64,000 nt of DNA, from positions 558,001 to 622,000 of the forward strand of contig CAVSWH010000004.1 in NCBI GenBank assembly GCA_963731625.1, written 5' to 3'. Positions 1 through 8,462 of this stretch are shown here, piece by piece (position 1 is the first letter of the stretch; the number at the start of each line of letters is the position of its first letter). A program made the position numbers and the translations under genes. Source of the stretch: PALSA-555 sp963731625 (GTDB lineage: Bacteria; Actinomycetota; Acidimicrobiia; IMCC26256; PALSA-555). The notes under the pieces are model-generated. The model was not told where the DNA came from and made no database searches. It was given only the letters and a program-made list of their open reading frames with translations.

Positions 1-371
1 AGGCTGTTCGCGCCGCGCAGCGCGACGTCGACGGTGGTGCCGTCCTTGCGGGTCACCGTGCCGGTGAAGATCATCGTGTCGCCCGGATAGTTCGGGGCGC
101 CGAGGCGGATCTTCACCGACCGGAGCTGGGCGTCGGGTCCGGCCCAGTCGGTGATGAACCGGCCGACGAAGCCGTTCGTGGTGAGGATGTTCATGAAGAT
201 GTCCTTCGATCCGCGCTCCTGCGCGAGGCCCGGGTCGTGGTGGACGTCCTGGTAGTCGCGCGACGCGATCGCGGTCGCGACGATGCGGGTCCGCGTGAGC
301 GGGATCTCCAGCGTCGGTAGCTCGTCGCCGACGTTCACGTCGGCGGCGCGCAGCGAGGTGGTCGTGGTCAT
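1..371 (-). CDS. MaoC-family enoyl-CoA hydratase subunit, ChsH1-like (3' end beyond window)
   Basis: The ATG at 371 opens a MaoC-fold (hot-dog) protein; about 123 codons are visible before the left edge. A D-x4-H motif at residues 39-44 (SRDYQDVHHD) matches the catalytic Asp/His spacing of MaoC hydratases. The gene overlaps the upstream dehydrogenase by four bases (ATGA). In Mycobacterium tuberculosis the small MaoC protein ChsH1 pairs with ChsH2 to hydrate the steroid side-chain enoyl-CoA; here a ChsH2-like gene lies two genes upstream in the same operon, so the same pairing is inferred. It could serve another bulky acyl-CoA. The C-terminus cannot be judged. Confidence 0.85.
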   Translation of the reverse strand, partial: MTTTTSLRAADVNVGDELPTLEIPLTRTRIVATAIASRDYQDVHHDPGLAQERGSKDIFMNILTTNGFVGRFITDWAGPDAQLRSVKIRLGAPNYPGDTMIFTGTVTRKDGTTVDVALRGANS

Positions 372-1480
372 CGGGCGGCTCCTGCGAGGGTTGCGCCCAA
401 GCGGGCCAGCTGGGCGCTGGACCCGCCGAGCATGTCTTCGATCTGCTTGCCCCAGAGGAAGTAGCGGTGGACCGGGTAGTCGACGTCGGCACCCATCCCG
501 CCGTGGAGGTGCTGCGCGATGTGGACGACCCGCTGGCCGCCCTCGGACGCCCACCACTTGGCGACGAGCACCTCGGCCGCCGCGTCCCATCCGGCGTCGA
601 GGCGCCACGCCGCCTGCCAGGTCGTGACGCGCAGCGCCTCGCCCTGGATCGAGCCGTCGGCCGCCTTCAGCGCGGCACCTTGGAACGTGGCGAGCGGCCG
701 CCCGAACTGGATGCGGTTCGAGGTGTAGTCGGCGGCGAGTGCGATGGCGGCCTCGCCGACCCCGAGCTGGAGCGCGCAGAGCCCGACGAGGGCCCGGTCG
801 AGCGTCCAGCCGAGGACGCGGGCGCCGGCGTCGGGCGTGCCGAGCGGCTCCCCCGCCGCGCCGTCCAGGTGCAGGTGGGGCTGGACCTCCCGGTTGGTGG
901 TGACGGCCCGCTCGAGGCCGACTCCGGGGCCGCGCGGGTCGACGAGGAACACGCCGACGCCGTCGGGCGTCATGGCCGGGACGAGCACGCGGGCCGCGAC
1001 GTGCGCGGCGGGCACCGCCACCTTCGTCCCGTCGAGTCGCCAGGCGCTGCCGTCGGGCCGCGCGGTGGCGGCCGGGTGCATCGGGTCGTTCACGCCGGCC
1101 TCGGCGAGCGCGGCCGTGAGCATCAGGTCACCGCGGGCGACGCCGGGCAGCCACGCGTCACGCTGCGCCTGGGTCCCCCACTCGGCGATGGGGAGCGCGC
1201 CGCACGCCACCGTGGCCCACAGCGGGACCGGCGCCACGACCCGACCCTGCTGCTCGAGGACGAGGCACAGCTCGAGCACGCCGAGCCCGCTGCCGCCGAC
1301 GTCGTCGGGCAGGCACAGCCCGAGAAGGTTCGCGTCGGCGAGCTGCGCCCACAAAGCACGGTCGACGCGCTCGTCGCTCGACTCGACGGCCTTCACGCGC
1401 TCCACCGTTGCCGAGCCCTGGAAGATCTGCTCGGCGAGGTCGCGCGCTGCCTGCTGCTCGTCGCTGAACGTGAAGTCCAC
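368..1480 (-). CDS. Acyl-CoA dehydrogenase, FadE28/ChsE1-like subunit
   Basis: A 370-residue acyl-CoA dehydrogenase with a GTG start one base after the upstream stop. The N-terminus (MDFTFSDEQQAARDLAEQI) and the C-terminal HLHGGMGADVDYPVHRYFLW stretch are typical of the short FadE28-type subunits, which form alpha2beta2 complexes with a FadE29-type partner and oxidise shortened steroid side-chain CoA esters at an FAD shared between the two chains. A FadE29-type gene (2447-3631) stands in the same operon. Sequence shows the family; the partnership and steroid substrate are inferred from operon order and resemblance to the mycobacterial igr locus. Confidence 0.9.
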   Translation of the reverse strand: MDFTFSDEQQAARDLAEQIFQGSATVERVKAVESSDERVDRALWAQLADANLLGLCLPDDVGGSGLGVLELCLVLEQQGRVVAPVPLWATVACGALPIAEWGTQAQRDAWLPGVARGDLMLTAALAEAGVNDPMHPAATARPDGSAWRLDGTKVAVPAAHVAARVLVPAMTPDGVGVFLVDPRGPGVGLERAVTTNREVQPHLHLDGAAGEPLGTPDAGARVLGWTLDRALVGLCALQLGVGEAAIALAADYTSNRIQFGRPLATFQGAALKAADGSIQGEALRVTTWQAAWRLDAGWDAAAEVLVAKWWASEGGQRVVHIAQHLHGGMGADVDYPVHRYFLWGKQIEDMLGGSSAQLARLGATLAGAAR

Positions 1481-1481
1481 G

Positions 1482-2432
1482 TCAGCCCGCCGGCTTGAAC
1501 GCGGGCAGCGTGAGGTCGGGGTCGAGGTCGAGCCACTCGACGACCACCGGCATGCCGATGCGCACGTCCGAGGGCTCGAGGCCGACGAGGTCGGCGACGA
1601 GGCGGGTGCCCTCCTCGAGCTCGATGAGCCCGATCGGCAGCGGGTAGTCGAACGCCGGCACCTGCGGGTAGTGGTTCACGACGTAGCTGTAGACGGTGCC
1701 GCGCCCGCTCGCGTCCTTGGCGTGCCACTCGTAGCTGCCGCACACCGCGCAGCGCGGCTCGGGCGGGTGGCGGAGCGTCCCGCAGCGGGCGCACTGCTGG
1801 ATGAGCAGACGGTGCTCCTTGGCGCCCTCGAAGAAGAAGGCGTTGTCGTCGGTGATCGACGGGCGTGGGCGCCGAGGGCGATCGGCGGGCGCCGCCGGGG
1901 CCGTGCGACCCGTGCCGGGCTTGAACTTGAGGATGCGGAACAGCATGCGCCCGACCGACACCCCGTCGGTCGTCTCGTACTCGACGCGGGTGGTGACGAA
2001 GTGGCCAATGCCGAGCCCGGTCTGCTTCTCCTCGGAGATGGAGTCGATCACGGTGCGGGTCCGCAGGTGGTCGCCGACATGCAGCATCCGGTCGTACTCC
2101 TGCTCGCAGTTCGTCGCCACGACCGACGAGAAGCCCGCGCCGTCGAGGAGGCGCAGCAGCTCGTCGCGGGACGATCCCCCCGTCTCCGGGCGCGCCTGGA
2201 GGCCGCGCATGACCCAGGCTTGGAGCATCACCGCGGGGGCGATGACCTGGCCGTGCACCGAGTGCGCGGCGGCGTCGCCGTCGACGTAGACGGGGTTCTC
2301 GTCGCCGATCGCCTCGACCCAGTGGCGGATCATCGGCTGGTTCACCGGGTCGGCACCGACCTCGATGCCGGTCTCGAGGCCCTCGAAGGCGCGCAGCTTC
2401 GTGAGGAACTCGTCGGTCTCCGTCGTGGTCAC
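1482..2432 (-). CDS. MaoC hydratase / DUF35 OB-fold fusion, ChsH2-like
   Basis: A 316-residue two-domain protein. Residues about 1-175 form a MaoC-type hydratase domain; residues about 200-310 form a DUF35 domain with a rubredoxin-like zinc ribbon (Cys 214, 217, 228, 231) followed by an OB-fold. GTG at 2432 was chosen because GAGGAAGG lies just upstream and translation longer than this loses similarity. In M. tuberculosis ChsH2 has the same architecture: its MaoC domain works with ChsH1 and its DUF35 domain binds the aldolase Ltp2. Placement between FadE29-like and FadE28-like genes supports the same role here. Confidence 0.9.
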   Translation of the reverse strand: MTTTETDEFLTKLRAFEGLETGIEVGADPVNQPMIRHWVEAIGDENPVYVDGDAAAHSVHGQVIAPAVMLQAWVMRGLQARPETGGSSRDELLRLLDGAGFSSVVATNCEQEYDRMLHVGDHLRTRTVIDSISEEKQTGLGIGHFVTTRVEYETTDGVSVGRMLFRILKFKPGTGRTAPAAPADRPRRPRPSITDDNAFFFEGAKEHRLLIQQCARCGTLRHPPEPRCAVCGSYEWHAKDASGRGTVYSYVVNHYPQVPAFDYPLPIGLIELEEGTRLVADLVGLEPSDVRIGMPVVVEWLDLDPDLTLPAFKPAG

Positions 2433-2446
2433 CCTTCCTCCACTCC

Positions 2447-3631
2447 TCAGCGGCGTTGGCGGGCCATGCCGAGGCCGGCGGTGGCGACGATCTCCCGCAG
2501 CACCTCGACGACGCCGCCTCCGAACGTGTTGATCTGTGCAGCGCGCGCGGCGCGCTCGACCTCGCCGTGCAGCACCGCGCCGGGCGATCCCTCCGGCAGG
2601 TAGCCGACGGCGCCGAAGATCCCGAGGAAGAGCCGGTAGCACTCGATCTGGGTCTCGACGCCGTAGACCTTCGCGGCGGACGCGTCGCTCGGCCCGAGCG
2701 TGTTCGCGGCGACGGCCGCGGCCATGCGCCAGTTCAGGAGCTTCATCGCCTCGAGCAGCGCGTGGGCGCGGGCCAGGTCCGCCTGGACCCACGGGATCTC
2801 GAGCATCCGTCGCCCCGTGCCGTCGCCGGCGTCAGCGTCGGCGCACCAGGCGACGACGTCGTCGTAGAGGCGGTGCGTGAGCCCGCCGAGCGCGGCGAGG
2901 CCGACGCGCTCGTGGTTCAGCTGGTTCGTGATGAGGCGCCAGCCGCTGTTGACCTCGCCGACGACGTTCTCGAGCGGGACGCGGACGTCGTCGTAGTAGC
3001 TGGCCTGGGTGACGACGCTGCCGACGGTCACGATCGGTGTGCACTTGAAGCCGGGCGAGTCGGTCGGGACGATGATGATCGAGATGCCCTTGTGCTTCGG
3101 GGCGTCGGGATCGGTCCGGCAGGCGAGCCAGATGTAGTCCGCCTGGTTCGCGCCGCTCGTGAAGACCTTGTTCCCGTTGATACGCCATTCCTCGCCGTCG
3201 CGCTCGGCGCGGGTGCGAAGCGATGCGAGGTCGGTGCCGGCGTCGGGCTCGGTGTAGCCGATCGCGAAGTTGATCTCCCCGGCCAGGATGCCGGGCAGGT
3301 AGCGCTGCTTCTGCTCCGGCGTGCCGAACGCCATGATCGTGGGCCCGACCGTGTTGACCGTCACGAACGGGAACGGCGCGCCGGCCCGCTGCACCTCGTC
3401 GAAGAGGATGAACTGGTCGATCGCGCCGCGGCCCTGCCCGCCGTACTGCGTCGGCCAGCCGAGACCGAGCCAGCCGTCGGCGCCGAGGCGCCGGACGACC
3501 TGACGGAACTCGGGGCTCCCCTCGCCGGCGTGGCCCAGCTTGCCCCGCACCTCCGGCGTCAGGAGGCCGGCGAAGTACTCGCGGAGCTCCTTGCGCAGCG
3601 CCAGCTGCTCGTCGGTGTACGCGAGAAACAT
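2447..3631 (-). CDS. Acyl-CoA dehydrogenase, FadE29/ChsE2-like subunit
   Basis: A 394-residue acyl-CoA dehydrogenase and first gene of the igr-like operon. It carries GYTEPDAGTDLASLR (flavin/substrate-binding strand), NGNKVFTSGA and a C-terminal FGGGVVEVLREI segment, all typical of FadE29-type subunits. It probably pairs with the FadE28-like protein at 368-1480 as an alpha2beta2 enzyme. The ATG at 3631 is directly overlapped by a KstR-type operator, with TAGATT (3644-3649, minus strand) as a possible -10 box. No Shine-Dalgarno sequence is evident, so the mRNA may have a very short leader. Confidence 0.9.
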   Translation of the reverse strand: MFLAYTDEQLALRKELREYFAGLLTPEVRGKLGHAGEGSPEFRQVVRRLGADGWLGLGWPTQYGGQGRGAIDQFILFDEVQRAGAPFPFVTVNTVGPTIMAFGTPEQKQRYLPGILAGEINFAIGYTEPDAGTDLASLRTRAERDGEEWRINGNKVFTSGANQADYIWLACRTDPDAPKHKGISIIIVPTDSPGFKCTPIVTVGSVVTQASYYDDVRVPLENVVGEVNSGWRLITNQLNHERVGLAALGGLTHRLYDDVVAWCADADAGDGTGRRMLEIPWVQADLARAHALLEAMKLLNWRMAAAVAANTLGPSDASAAKVYGVETQIECYRLFLGIFGAVGYLPEGSPGAVLHGEVERAARAAQINTFGGGVVEVLREIVATAGLGMARQRR

Positions 3632-3644
3632 AGAACGCGTTTCA
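3631..3644. promoter_or_regulatory. KstR-type operator, full consensus match
   Basis: TAGAACGCGTTTCA matches every fixed position of TNNAACNNGTTNNA, the KstR operator known in mycobacteria and rhodococci. It lies between a possible -10 box and the start codon of the FadE29-like gene, overlapping the first base of the ATG, where a repressor would block transcription. Binding is inferred. Confidence 0.65.
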
Positions 3645-3707
3645 ATCTATCGGCGGCCGCCGACGGGCCGCCAGAGGCGGCCGGTGACGCGCCCGGCCGC
3701 GGCGGAC

Positions 3708-3725
3708 GCCCTCGTACCCGAGGGC
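3708..3725 (-). terminator. Terminator-like hairpin after the Gly-rich gene
   Basis: GCCCTCG and CGAGGGC form a 7-bp stem with a four-base loop, starting eight bases beyond the stop of the 3733-4677 gene. A second hairpin (7-bp stem, 3666-3682) follows. Neither has a T tract, so this is a weak intrinsic-terminator call. Confidence 0.35.
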
Positions 3726-3732
3726 CCGTCGG

Positions 3733-4677
3733 CTACCCGCTGAAGGCCGCGCTCGGCAGCGTCGTCGTCGTGGGCGTCGAGAACGTGATCACGACACTCC
3801 CGTTCCCGGACTGCACGCCAGCGACGCTCGCCGTGTTCGTCGCGCTCGTCGCGGTCAGACCCGAGCCGCCGCCACCGCCACCACCGGCTGGACCGTCGAC
3901 GTTGTTGCCGCCACCGCCCCCACCAGCGAAGGAGCCACCGCCGCCGCCGCCGCCGGCGCCGCCGCCGTTCGCTTCAGTCGAACCCGCGCCGCCCGCCCCG
4001 CCTGTGGCGCTGGCCAGCACGCCGGGGTTGCCGTTCCCGCCAGGCGCGTTGCCGGTCCCAGCCGCGCCGACGGCCGACGCGCCAGCGCCGCCGCCGGGCA
4101 AAGTGCCCGCGCCTCCGCCGACCCCGCCGGTGGCGCCGCCGCCGGTCCCACCGGCGTTGCCGGTCGTCCCGGTCGAGCCCGCCGCGCCGCCGCCGCCCCC
4201 GCCGCCCGCGACGATGATCCGGTTGCTCAGCGCGGTGCCGCCGTCGCGCACGTCCGAGGCGCCGCCACCCCCGCCACCGCCCGTGTTCTGCGGTGGGTTC
4301 GTGGCGTTCCCGGCGCCGCCGCTCCCGCCGCCGTTGAAGCCGCCCGTCCCGCCCGTCTGGACGCTCCCGGCGACCCCGGCGCAGCCGACGTTGATCTGGA
4401 GGGTGTCGCTGGGCATGACGGCGATGGTCTCGGTGACGTGACCGCCCAGCCCGCCGGCGGTGCTGGCCCCGGCGCCCGCGGCACCCTGCGCACCGAAGGC
4501 GTCGATCGTCACGCTCGTCACGCCGGCCGGGACTGTCCACGACTGGGCGGCGCCGGTGCAGCCGAACGAGACGCTCGAGGCACTCGCCGTCCCCGAGCTG
4601 ACGAGGAAGACGCCGGCGGCGACCACGGTTGCCGCCGCGCCGAGCGCGACACCCCTTGCCCATGCACGCGTGCCCAT
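3733..4677 (-). CDS. Secreted glycine-rich repeat protein
   Basis: A 314-residue protein. The ATG at 4677 follows AGGGG and opens a clear signal peptide (MGTRAWARG, then a hydrophobic Ala/Val stretch ending near SGTASA). A short beta-rich region (residues about 35-100, WTVPAGVTSVTIDAFGAQG) precedes about 190 residues of low-complexity GGGG/GGAG repeat broken by NRIIVAGG. The tail ends TPTTTTLPSAAFSG. The overall plan resembles the glycine-rich domain of bacterial surface proteins. No transmembrane anchor or sortase motif is seen, so release or loose wall association is likely. It is unrelated to the flanking catabolic genes. Function unknown. Confidence 0.75.
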   Translation of the reverse strand: MGTRAWARGVALGAAATVVAAGVFLVSSGTASASSVSFGCTGAAQSWTVPAGVTSVTIDAFGAQGAAGAGASTAGGLGGHVTETIAVMPSDTLQINVGCAGVAGSVQTGGTGGFNGGGSGGAGNATNPPQNTGGGGGGGASDVRDGGTALSNRIIVAGGGGGGGAAGSTGTTGNAGGTGGGATGGVGGGAGTLPGGGAGASAVGAAGTGNAPGGNGNPGVLASATGGAGGAGSTEANGGGAGGGGGGGSFAGGGGGGNNVDGPAGGGGGGGSGLTATSATNTASVAGVQSGNGSVVITFSTPTTTTLPSAAFSG

Positions 4678-4729
4678 GTGGGACCCCTGACGCCTTTGGC
4701 GCCCCCACCCCGTCCCGGCCTGACAGTTT

Positions 4730-4757
4730 TGCATACCTGTGAGGTCATTGCGACCAA
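4730..4757 (-). promoter_or_regulatory. Possible promoter of the Gly-rich gene
   Basis: On the minus strand TTGGTC (4752-4757) and TATGCA (4730-4735) are 16 bases apart, a plausible -35/-10 pair about 50 bases upstream of the ATG. This is the least GC-rich stretch nearby. Assigned by pattern only. Confidence 0.25.
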
Positions 4758-4832
4758 TGTGGCAAAGGTGGCTCGAGTCGTCACCTGTCGTCTATCGGGT
4801 GTTCACCGGTTGGTGCCGGGCAGCGCTGCGGA

Positions 4833-6248
4833 TCAGGTGGCGAGGTGGTCGCCGATCACGCCGTCGGCCGCCAGCGTCTCGAGCTCGCCGGCGTCCACGC
4901 CGAGCTCGCCGCCGAGGACCTCGCGGTTGTGCTGCCCGAGCGTGGGCGCGCCCCGCCGGTGCTGGGTGGGGTTGGAGGAGAATCGCATCGGCCAGCCGGG
5001 ATAGCGGCGCGCCCCGGTGCGGGGATGGTCGAGCGTCACGTAGTACCGGCGGGCCGCGAGCTGGGGATCGTCGAACATCGCCGGGACGGTGAGCACCCGC
5101 GTAGCGGGGATGCCGCCCCCGATGAGGGCCGCGACCGCGTCGTCGACGGATTGCGCCGCGAGCCAGGCCGCGAGGCCGTCGTCGAGCTCGTCGTGGCGCG
5201 CCCGGCGGCCCGCGGCATCGGCGAGCGCCGCGTCGACGGCCCAGTCGTTGCGGCCCAGGACGGTCGTCAAGGCGCGCCATTGCGCATCGTCGGCAACGGT
5301 GAGCGCCACCCAAGTCGGCCCCGCGGGCCCTGGGGGGCCGGGGTACACGCCTTGCGGCGCGGCGTGCGGATCGCGGTTCGCACGGCGCGGCAGCGTGCGC
5401 TCGTGGGCCGACCACTCGACGACGAGCTCGGCGGCGAGGTTCGCGCCCGTCTCGAGCTGGGCGACCTCGATGAGCTGGCCCGCGCCGGTGCGGTCGCGGT
5501 GCTCGAGCGCGGCCTGCACGGCGACGGCCGCGTGCATGCCGATGATCGGGTCGGCGGGCCCGCCCGGGTGCATCGGCCGCTCGGGCGGGCCGGTGACGCT
5601 CGCCATGCCGGTCGCCTGCTCGATCACCATCGCCCACCCGACGTAGTCGCGCCACGGGCCGACGAGGCCGAAGCCGGGCATCCGCACCATGATCACGTCG
5701 GGCTTGATGGCCCGCACCGCGTCGTAGTCGAGCCCGAAGCTCTCGACGACGCGGGCCGAGAAGTTCTCGAGGACGACGTCGGCGCGCTCGATCAGGCGAC
5801 CGAGGAGCTCGCGACCCTCGGCGCGGGTGAGGTCGAGCGTGACGTCGCGCTTGTTCAGGTTGGTGCCGGCGAACACCCCGCCCCGCTCGTACCAGTCGTC
5901 GCCCATCTCGGGCACCGCGCCCGAGAAGCGGAAGCCGTCGGGTCGGCGCGTCGACTCGACCTTGATCACGTCCGCGCCGAGCGCGCCCAGATACATCGTG
6001 CAGTAGGGCCCGGCCCAGAAGGTGCCGAGGTCGACGACGCGCAGCCCGGCGAAGGGCGACACCGCGGTCCCCTGCCGGGGGCGGACCGGCGCCGGGCTGA
6101 CGGGCGTCAGCCCGAGGGCGCCGAGGTCGGGTGCACCACCGGGCCGCGCGGCCGGCGTCGCGCTCAGCCGGTACGGCGGGCCGGGCATCGTCACGTCGTC
6201 GGTGACGAAGAACGGGCGCTCGCGAAACTGCGCGTAGTCGACCAGCAT
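4833..6248 (-). CDS. CaiB/BaiF CoA-transferase, second domain of a frameshifted two-domain protein
   Basis: This frame encodes the end of a first CaiB domain (APVGDGRMLVDYAQF) and a complete second CaiB domain opening with PFAGLRVVDLGTFWAGPYCT and containing NKRDVTLDL and GQLIEVAQLE. The first domain lies in the overlapping frame at 6191-7210; the two join if one base is restored near 6270-6275, giving a protein of about 792 residues. Class III transferases move CoA between carboxylic acids, and tandem-domain versions occur in actinobacterial steroid gene sets. The ATG at 6248 is only the first start in this frame, probably not a true start. It is the last gene of the operon beginning at 11666. 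Confidence 0.8.
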   Translation of the reverse strand: MLVDYAQFRERPFFVTDDVTMPGPPYRLSATPAARPGGAPDLGALGLTPVSPAPVRPRQGTAVSPFAGLRVVDLGTFWAGPYCTMYLGALGADVIKVESTRRPDGFRFSGAVPEMGDDWYERGGVFAGTNLNKRDVTLDLTRAEGRELLGRLIERADVVLENFSARVVESFGLDYDAVRAIKPDVIMVRMPGFGLVGPWRDYVGWAMVIEQATGMASVTGPPERPMHPGGPADPIIGMHAAVAVQAALEHRDRTGAGQLIEVAQLETGANLAAELVVEWSAHERTLPRRANRDPHAAPQGVYPGPPGPAGPTWVALTVADDAQWRALTTVLGRNDWAVDAALADAAGRRARHDELDDGLAAWLAAQSVDDAVAALIGGGIPATRVLTVPAMFDDPQLAARRYYVTLDHPRTGARRYPGWPMRFSSNPTQHRRGAPTLGQHNREVLGGELGVDAGELETLAADGVIGDHLAT

Positions 6249-7210
6249 GCGCCCATCGCCGACCGGCGCCGCGGGACGCGGAACGCCTGGCTCAGCTCGA
6301 CGATCTCGGCGGCGTCGCGGGCCAGCAGCCACGGCGCGAGCCGGGCGTAGAACTCGTCGAGCAGTGCCCCACCGGCGGCGAGCTCGGGCTGGCGTGATGC
6401 GTACTCGTCGAGCCCCGTCATCGCGCACGCGTCCATGAAGTGCTGGGCGGTCAGCGCGTTGATCCCCACCCAGCCGTCGCGACAGCGCACGATCCCGGGC
6501 AGCGGGAAGTGCCGCGCCATCGGGGGCGGGAGCCCGGCGGCGAGCATGTCCTCCATCACGAGGTTGGGGTAGGCCAACGTGCCGACGAGGCACTCGATGA
6601 TCGAGAGGTCGACCACGACGGGCTCGTCGCCGAGGCGCGCCGCCCGCCAGGCGGTGAGCGCCGCGGCGGCGGCGTACGAGCCGGCCGTGTACTCGTGCAG
6701 CCGCGCCCCCACCTGCACGGGCGACATCTCGGGCACGCCGTGGCTCGAGACCCACGCGCCGAGGGCCTGCAGCACCAGCGCGCTCGTCGGGCGGCCGACG
6801 TAGGGGCCGACCTGACCGACGTCGCTGATCCGCACGACGGCGAGCGGCACGCGCCGGTCCGACCCGAAGGAGGTGATGCCGAGCTCCTCGAGTCGGCCGG
6901 CGCCGAGGCTCTCCACGACCAGGTCGGCACCGTGGAGCGCGGCCCGCAGCCAGGCGGCGCCGTCGGGCCGGGTGAGGTCGACGCGCGCGCTGCGCTTCCC
7001 ACCGTTCAACGCCGCGAAGAGCACACCGGCGCGGCCCGGCTCGTCGTCGGGGAACGGGCTCCAGCGCCGCAGCGGGTCGCCGTCGGGCGGCTCGACCTTG
7101 ACGACGTCGGCGCCCAGGTCGGCAAGCAGCTTCGTCGCGTACGGCGCCGCGATCTCCCCGCCGAGCTCGAGGACCCGGAGGCCGGTGAGCGCGCTCCCCC
7201 GCGCGGTCAT
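6191..7210 (-). CDS. CaiB/BaiF CoA-transferase, first domain (frameshifted)
   Basis: The ATG at 7210, 13 bases after the ACAD stop, starts a CaiB domain (LTGLRVLELGGEIAAPYATK, GADVVKVEPPDGDPLRRW). The protein reads normally to AEIVELSQAFRV and then changes frame near 6272; the remaining codons to 6191 are out of frame and end in nonsense. The catalytic Asp of the family is expected near SIIECLVG, where the sequence has a non-canonical context (VDLSIIECL). Continuation lies at 4833-6248. One missing G/C in the CCCGCGGCGCC stretch would restore the fusion. Real mutation and sequence error cannot be told apart here. Confidence 0.8.
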   Translation of the reverse strand: MTARGSALTGLRVLELGGEIAAPYATKLLADLGADVVKVEPPDGDPLRRWSPFPDDEPGRAGVLFAALNGGKRSARVDLTRPDGAAWLRAALHGADLVVESLGAGRLEELGITSFGSDRRVPLAVVRISDVGQVGPYVGRPTSALVLQALGAWVSSHGVPEMSPVQVGARLHEYTAGSYAAAAALTAWRAARLGDEPVVVDLSIIECLVGTLAYPNLVMEDMLAAGLPPPMARHFPLPGIVRCRDGWVGINALTAQHFMDACAMTGLDEYASRQPELAAGGALLDEFYARLAPWLLARDAAEIVELSQAFRVPRRRSAMGACWSTTRSFASARSSSPTT

Positions 7211-7223
7211 CAAGCCGGGCGGG

Positions 7224-8462
7224 TCAGACGTTCTTGGGGATGTCGCGGAACGGCTCGGTCTTGTCGGGGCGCGGCTCAGGGGGGAGGCCGAGGACGCGCT
7301 CGCCGAGGATGTTCCGCTGCACCTGCTCCGTGCCGCCGCCGATTCGGATCCCCCACTGACCGAGGAACTGCTGCTGCCAGAACCCGTCCTCGTAGGCGTC
7401 GGAGCCGGCGAGCATGCCGGCGGCCCCCTCGATGGCGAGCGCGACGTCGCCGTTCGCCGCGGCGTGCTGGGAGATGAAGAGCTTCGCGACCGAGCTCTCC
7501 GGTCCGAGCGCCTTCCCGGCGCGCTGGGCGGCCTGGGCACGCTGGCCGAGCCAGCGGAGGATCTCGAAGCGCGTGTAGGTGGCGGCGAGCGCCTGGCGGA
7601 CCGTCGGATCCCGGTCGCGTCCGTACTCTCGGGCGAGCGCGACGTAGTCGCGAAACCCGAGCGGCACGGCGCCGCCGATGAGGGCCCGCTCGTTCATGAG
7701 CGTCGTCTGCGCGACACCCCAGCCCGCGTTCACCTCGCCGAGCACCTGGTCCACGGGGATGCGCACGTCGGTGAGGAACGTCTCGTTGAAGTGGGCGACG
7801 CCGGTGATCTGGCGGAGCGGCCGGGCCTCGAGCCCCGGGGTCCGCATGTCGACGAGGAAGTAGGTGATCCCGCGGTGCTTCGGCACGTCCCAGTTCGTGC
7901 GGGCGAGCAGGATGCCCCAGTCGGCGAGGTGCGCGAACGAGTTCCAGACCTTCTGGCCGTTCACGACGAACTCGTCGCCGTCGCGCTCGGCGCGGGTCGT
8001 GAGCCCGGCGAGGTCGGATCCCGCGCCGGGCTCGCTGAAGAGCTGGCACCACACCTCCTCGCCGCGCAGCACGGGTGGGAGGAAGCGACGCTTCTGGTCC
8101 TCGGTGCCGTGGACGAGGATCGTCGGGACGACCATGCCGAGCGCGACGGAGAACACCCCGAGGTCGATCTCGTAGTGGACCATCTCCTGGCGCCACACCC
8201 GCTCGAGCGCGGTCGTGAGCCCGCGCCCGCCGTACTCGCGAGGGACGCTGATCCCCGCGAAGCCCGCCTCCTCGATGCGACGCTGCCAGTCGCGCGCCGC
8301 GGCGACGCTCGCGAGCTCGTCTTCGGCACGGGCGGTGACCCGCCGCTTGAACTCGGCGCTGTCGTGGCGGCGGCGGGGTGCGTTCGCCTCGAGCCAGGCC
8401 CGGGCCTCGGCGCGGAAGGCCGTCTGCTCGTCGGTCTCCTCGCGGGTCTCGACGACGGTCAC
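7224..8462 (-). CDS. Acyl-CoA dehydrogenase
   Basis: A 412-residue acyl-CoA dehydrogenase with GTG start, overlapping the upstream thiolase-fold gene by four bases (GTGA). Visible motifs are LFSEPGAGSDLAGL, VNGQKVWNS, and the C-terminal GGGTEQVQRNILGERVLGLP typical of FAD-binding ACADs that run as homotetramers. It has the usual single-domain length and an extended, charged N-terminus (residues 1-50). Position after two Ltp-type proteins and DUF35 proteins suggests that it acts on the same CoA thioester pathway. The exact substrate is not readable from sequence. Confidence 0.88.
   Translation of the reverse strand: MTVVETREETDEQTAFRAEARAWLEANAPRRRHDSAEFKRRVTARAEDELASVAAARDWQRRIEEAGFAGISVPREYGGRGLTTALERVWRQEMVHYEIDLGVFSVALGMVVPTILVHGTEDQKRRFLPPVLRGEEVWCQLFSEPGAGSDLAGLTTRAERDGDEFVVNGQKVWNSFAHLADWGILLARTNWDVPKHRGITYFLVDMRTPGLEARPLRQITGVAHFNETFLTDVRIPVDQVLGEVNAGWGVAQTTLMNERALIGGAVPLGFRDYVALAREYGRDRDPTVRQALAATYTRFEILRWLGQRAQAAQRAGKALGPESSVAKLFISQHAAANGDVALAIEGAAGMLAGSDAYEDGFWQQQFLGQWGIRIGGGTEQVQRNILGERVLGLPPEPRPDKTEPFRDIPKNV

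Noticed and set aside
467..1498. Long plus-strand open frame opposite the first acyl-CoA dehydrogenase
   Set aside because: It is an Arg/Gly-rich mirror of a clear ACAD gene in very GC-rich DNA; no family motif and no ribosome site.
3651..3682. GC palindromes near 3651-3682 as an origin or attachment site
   Set aside because: Short hairpins with no T tract and no tRNA or integrase nearby; left as weak terminator-like structures.
2456..4441. 661-codon plus-strand open frame across the ACAD and Gly-rich genes
   Set aside because: Its Pro-rich end is only the reverse reading of the glycine repeats.
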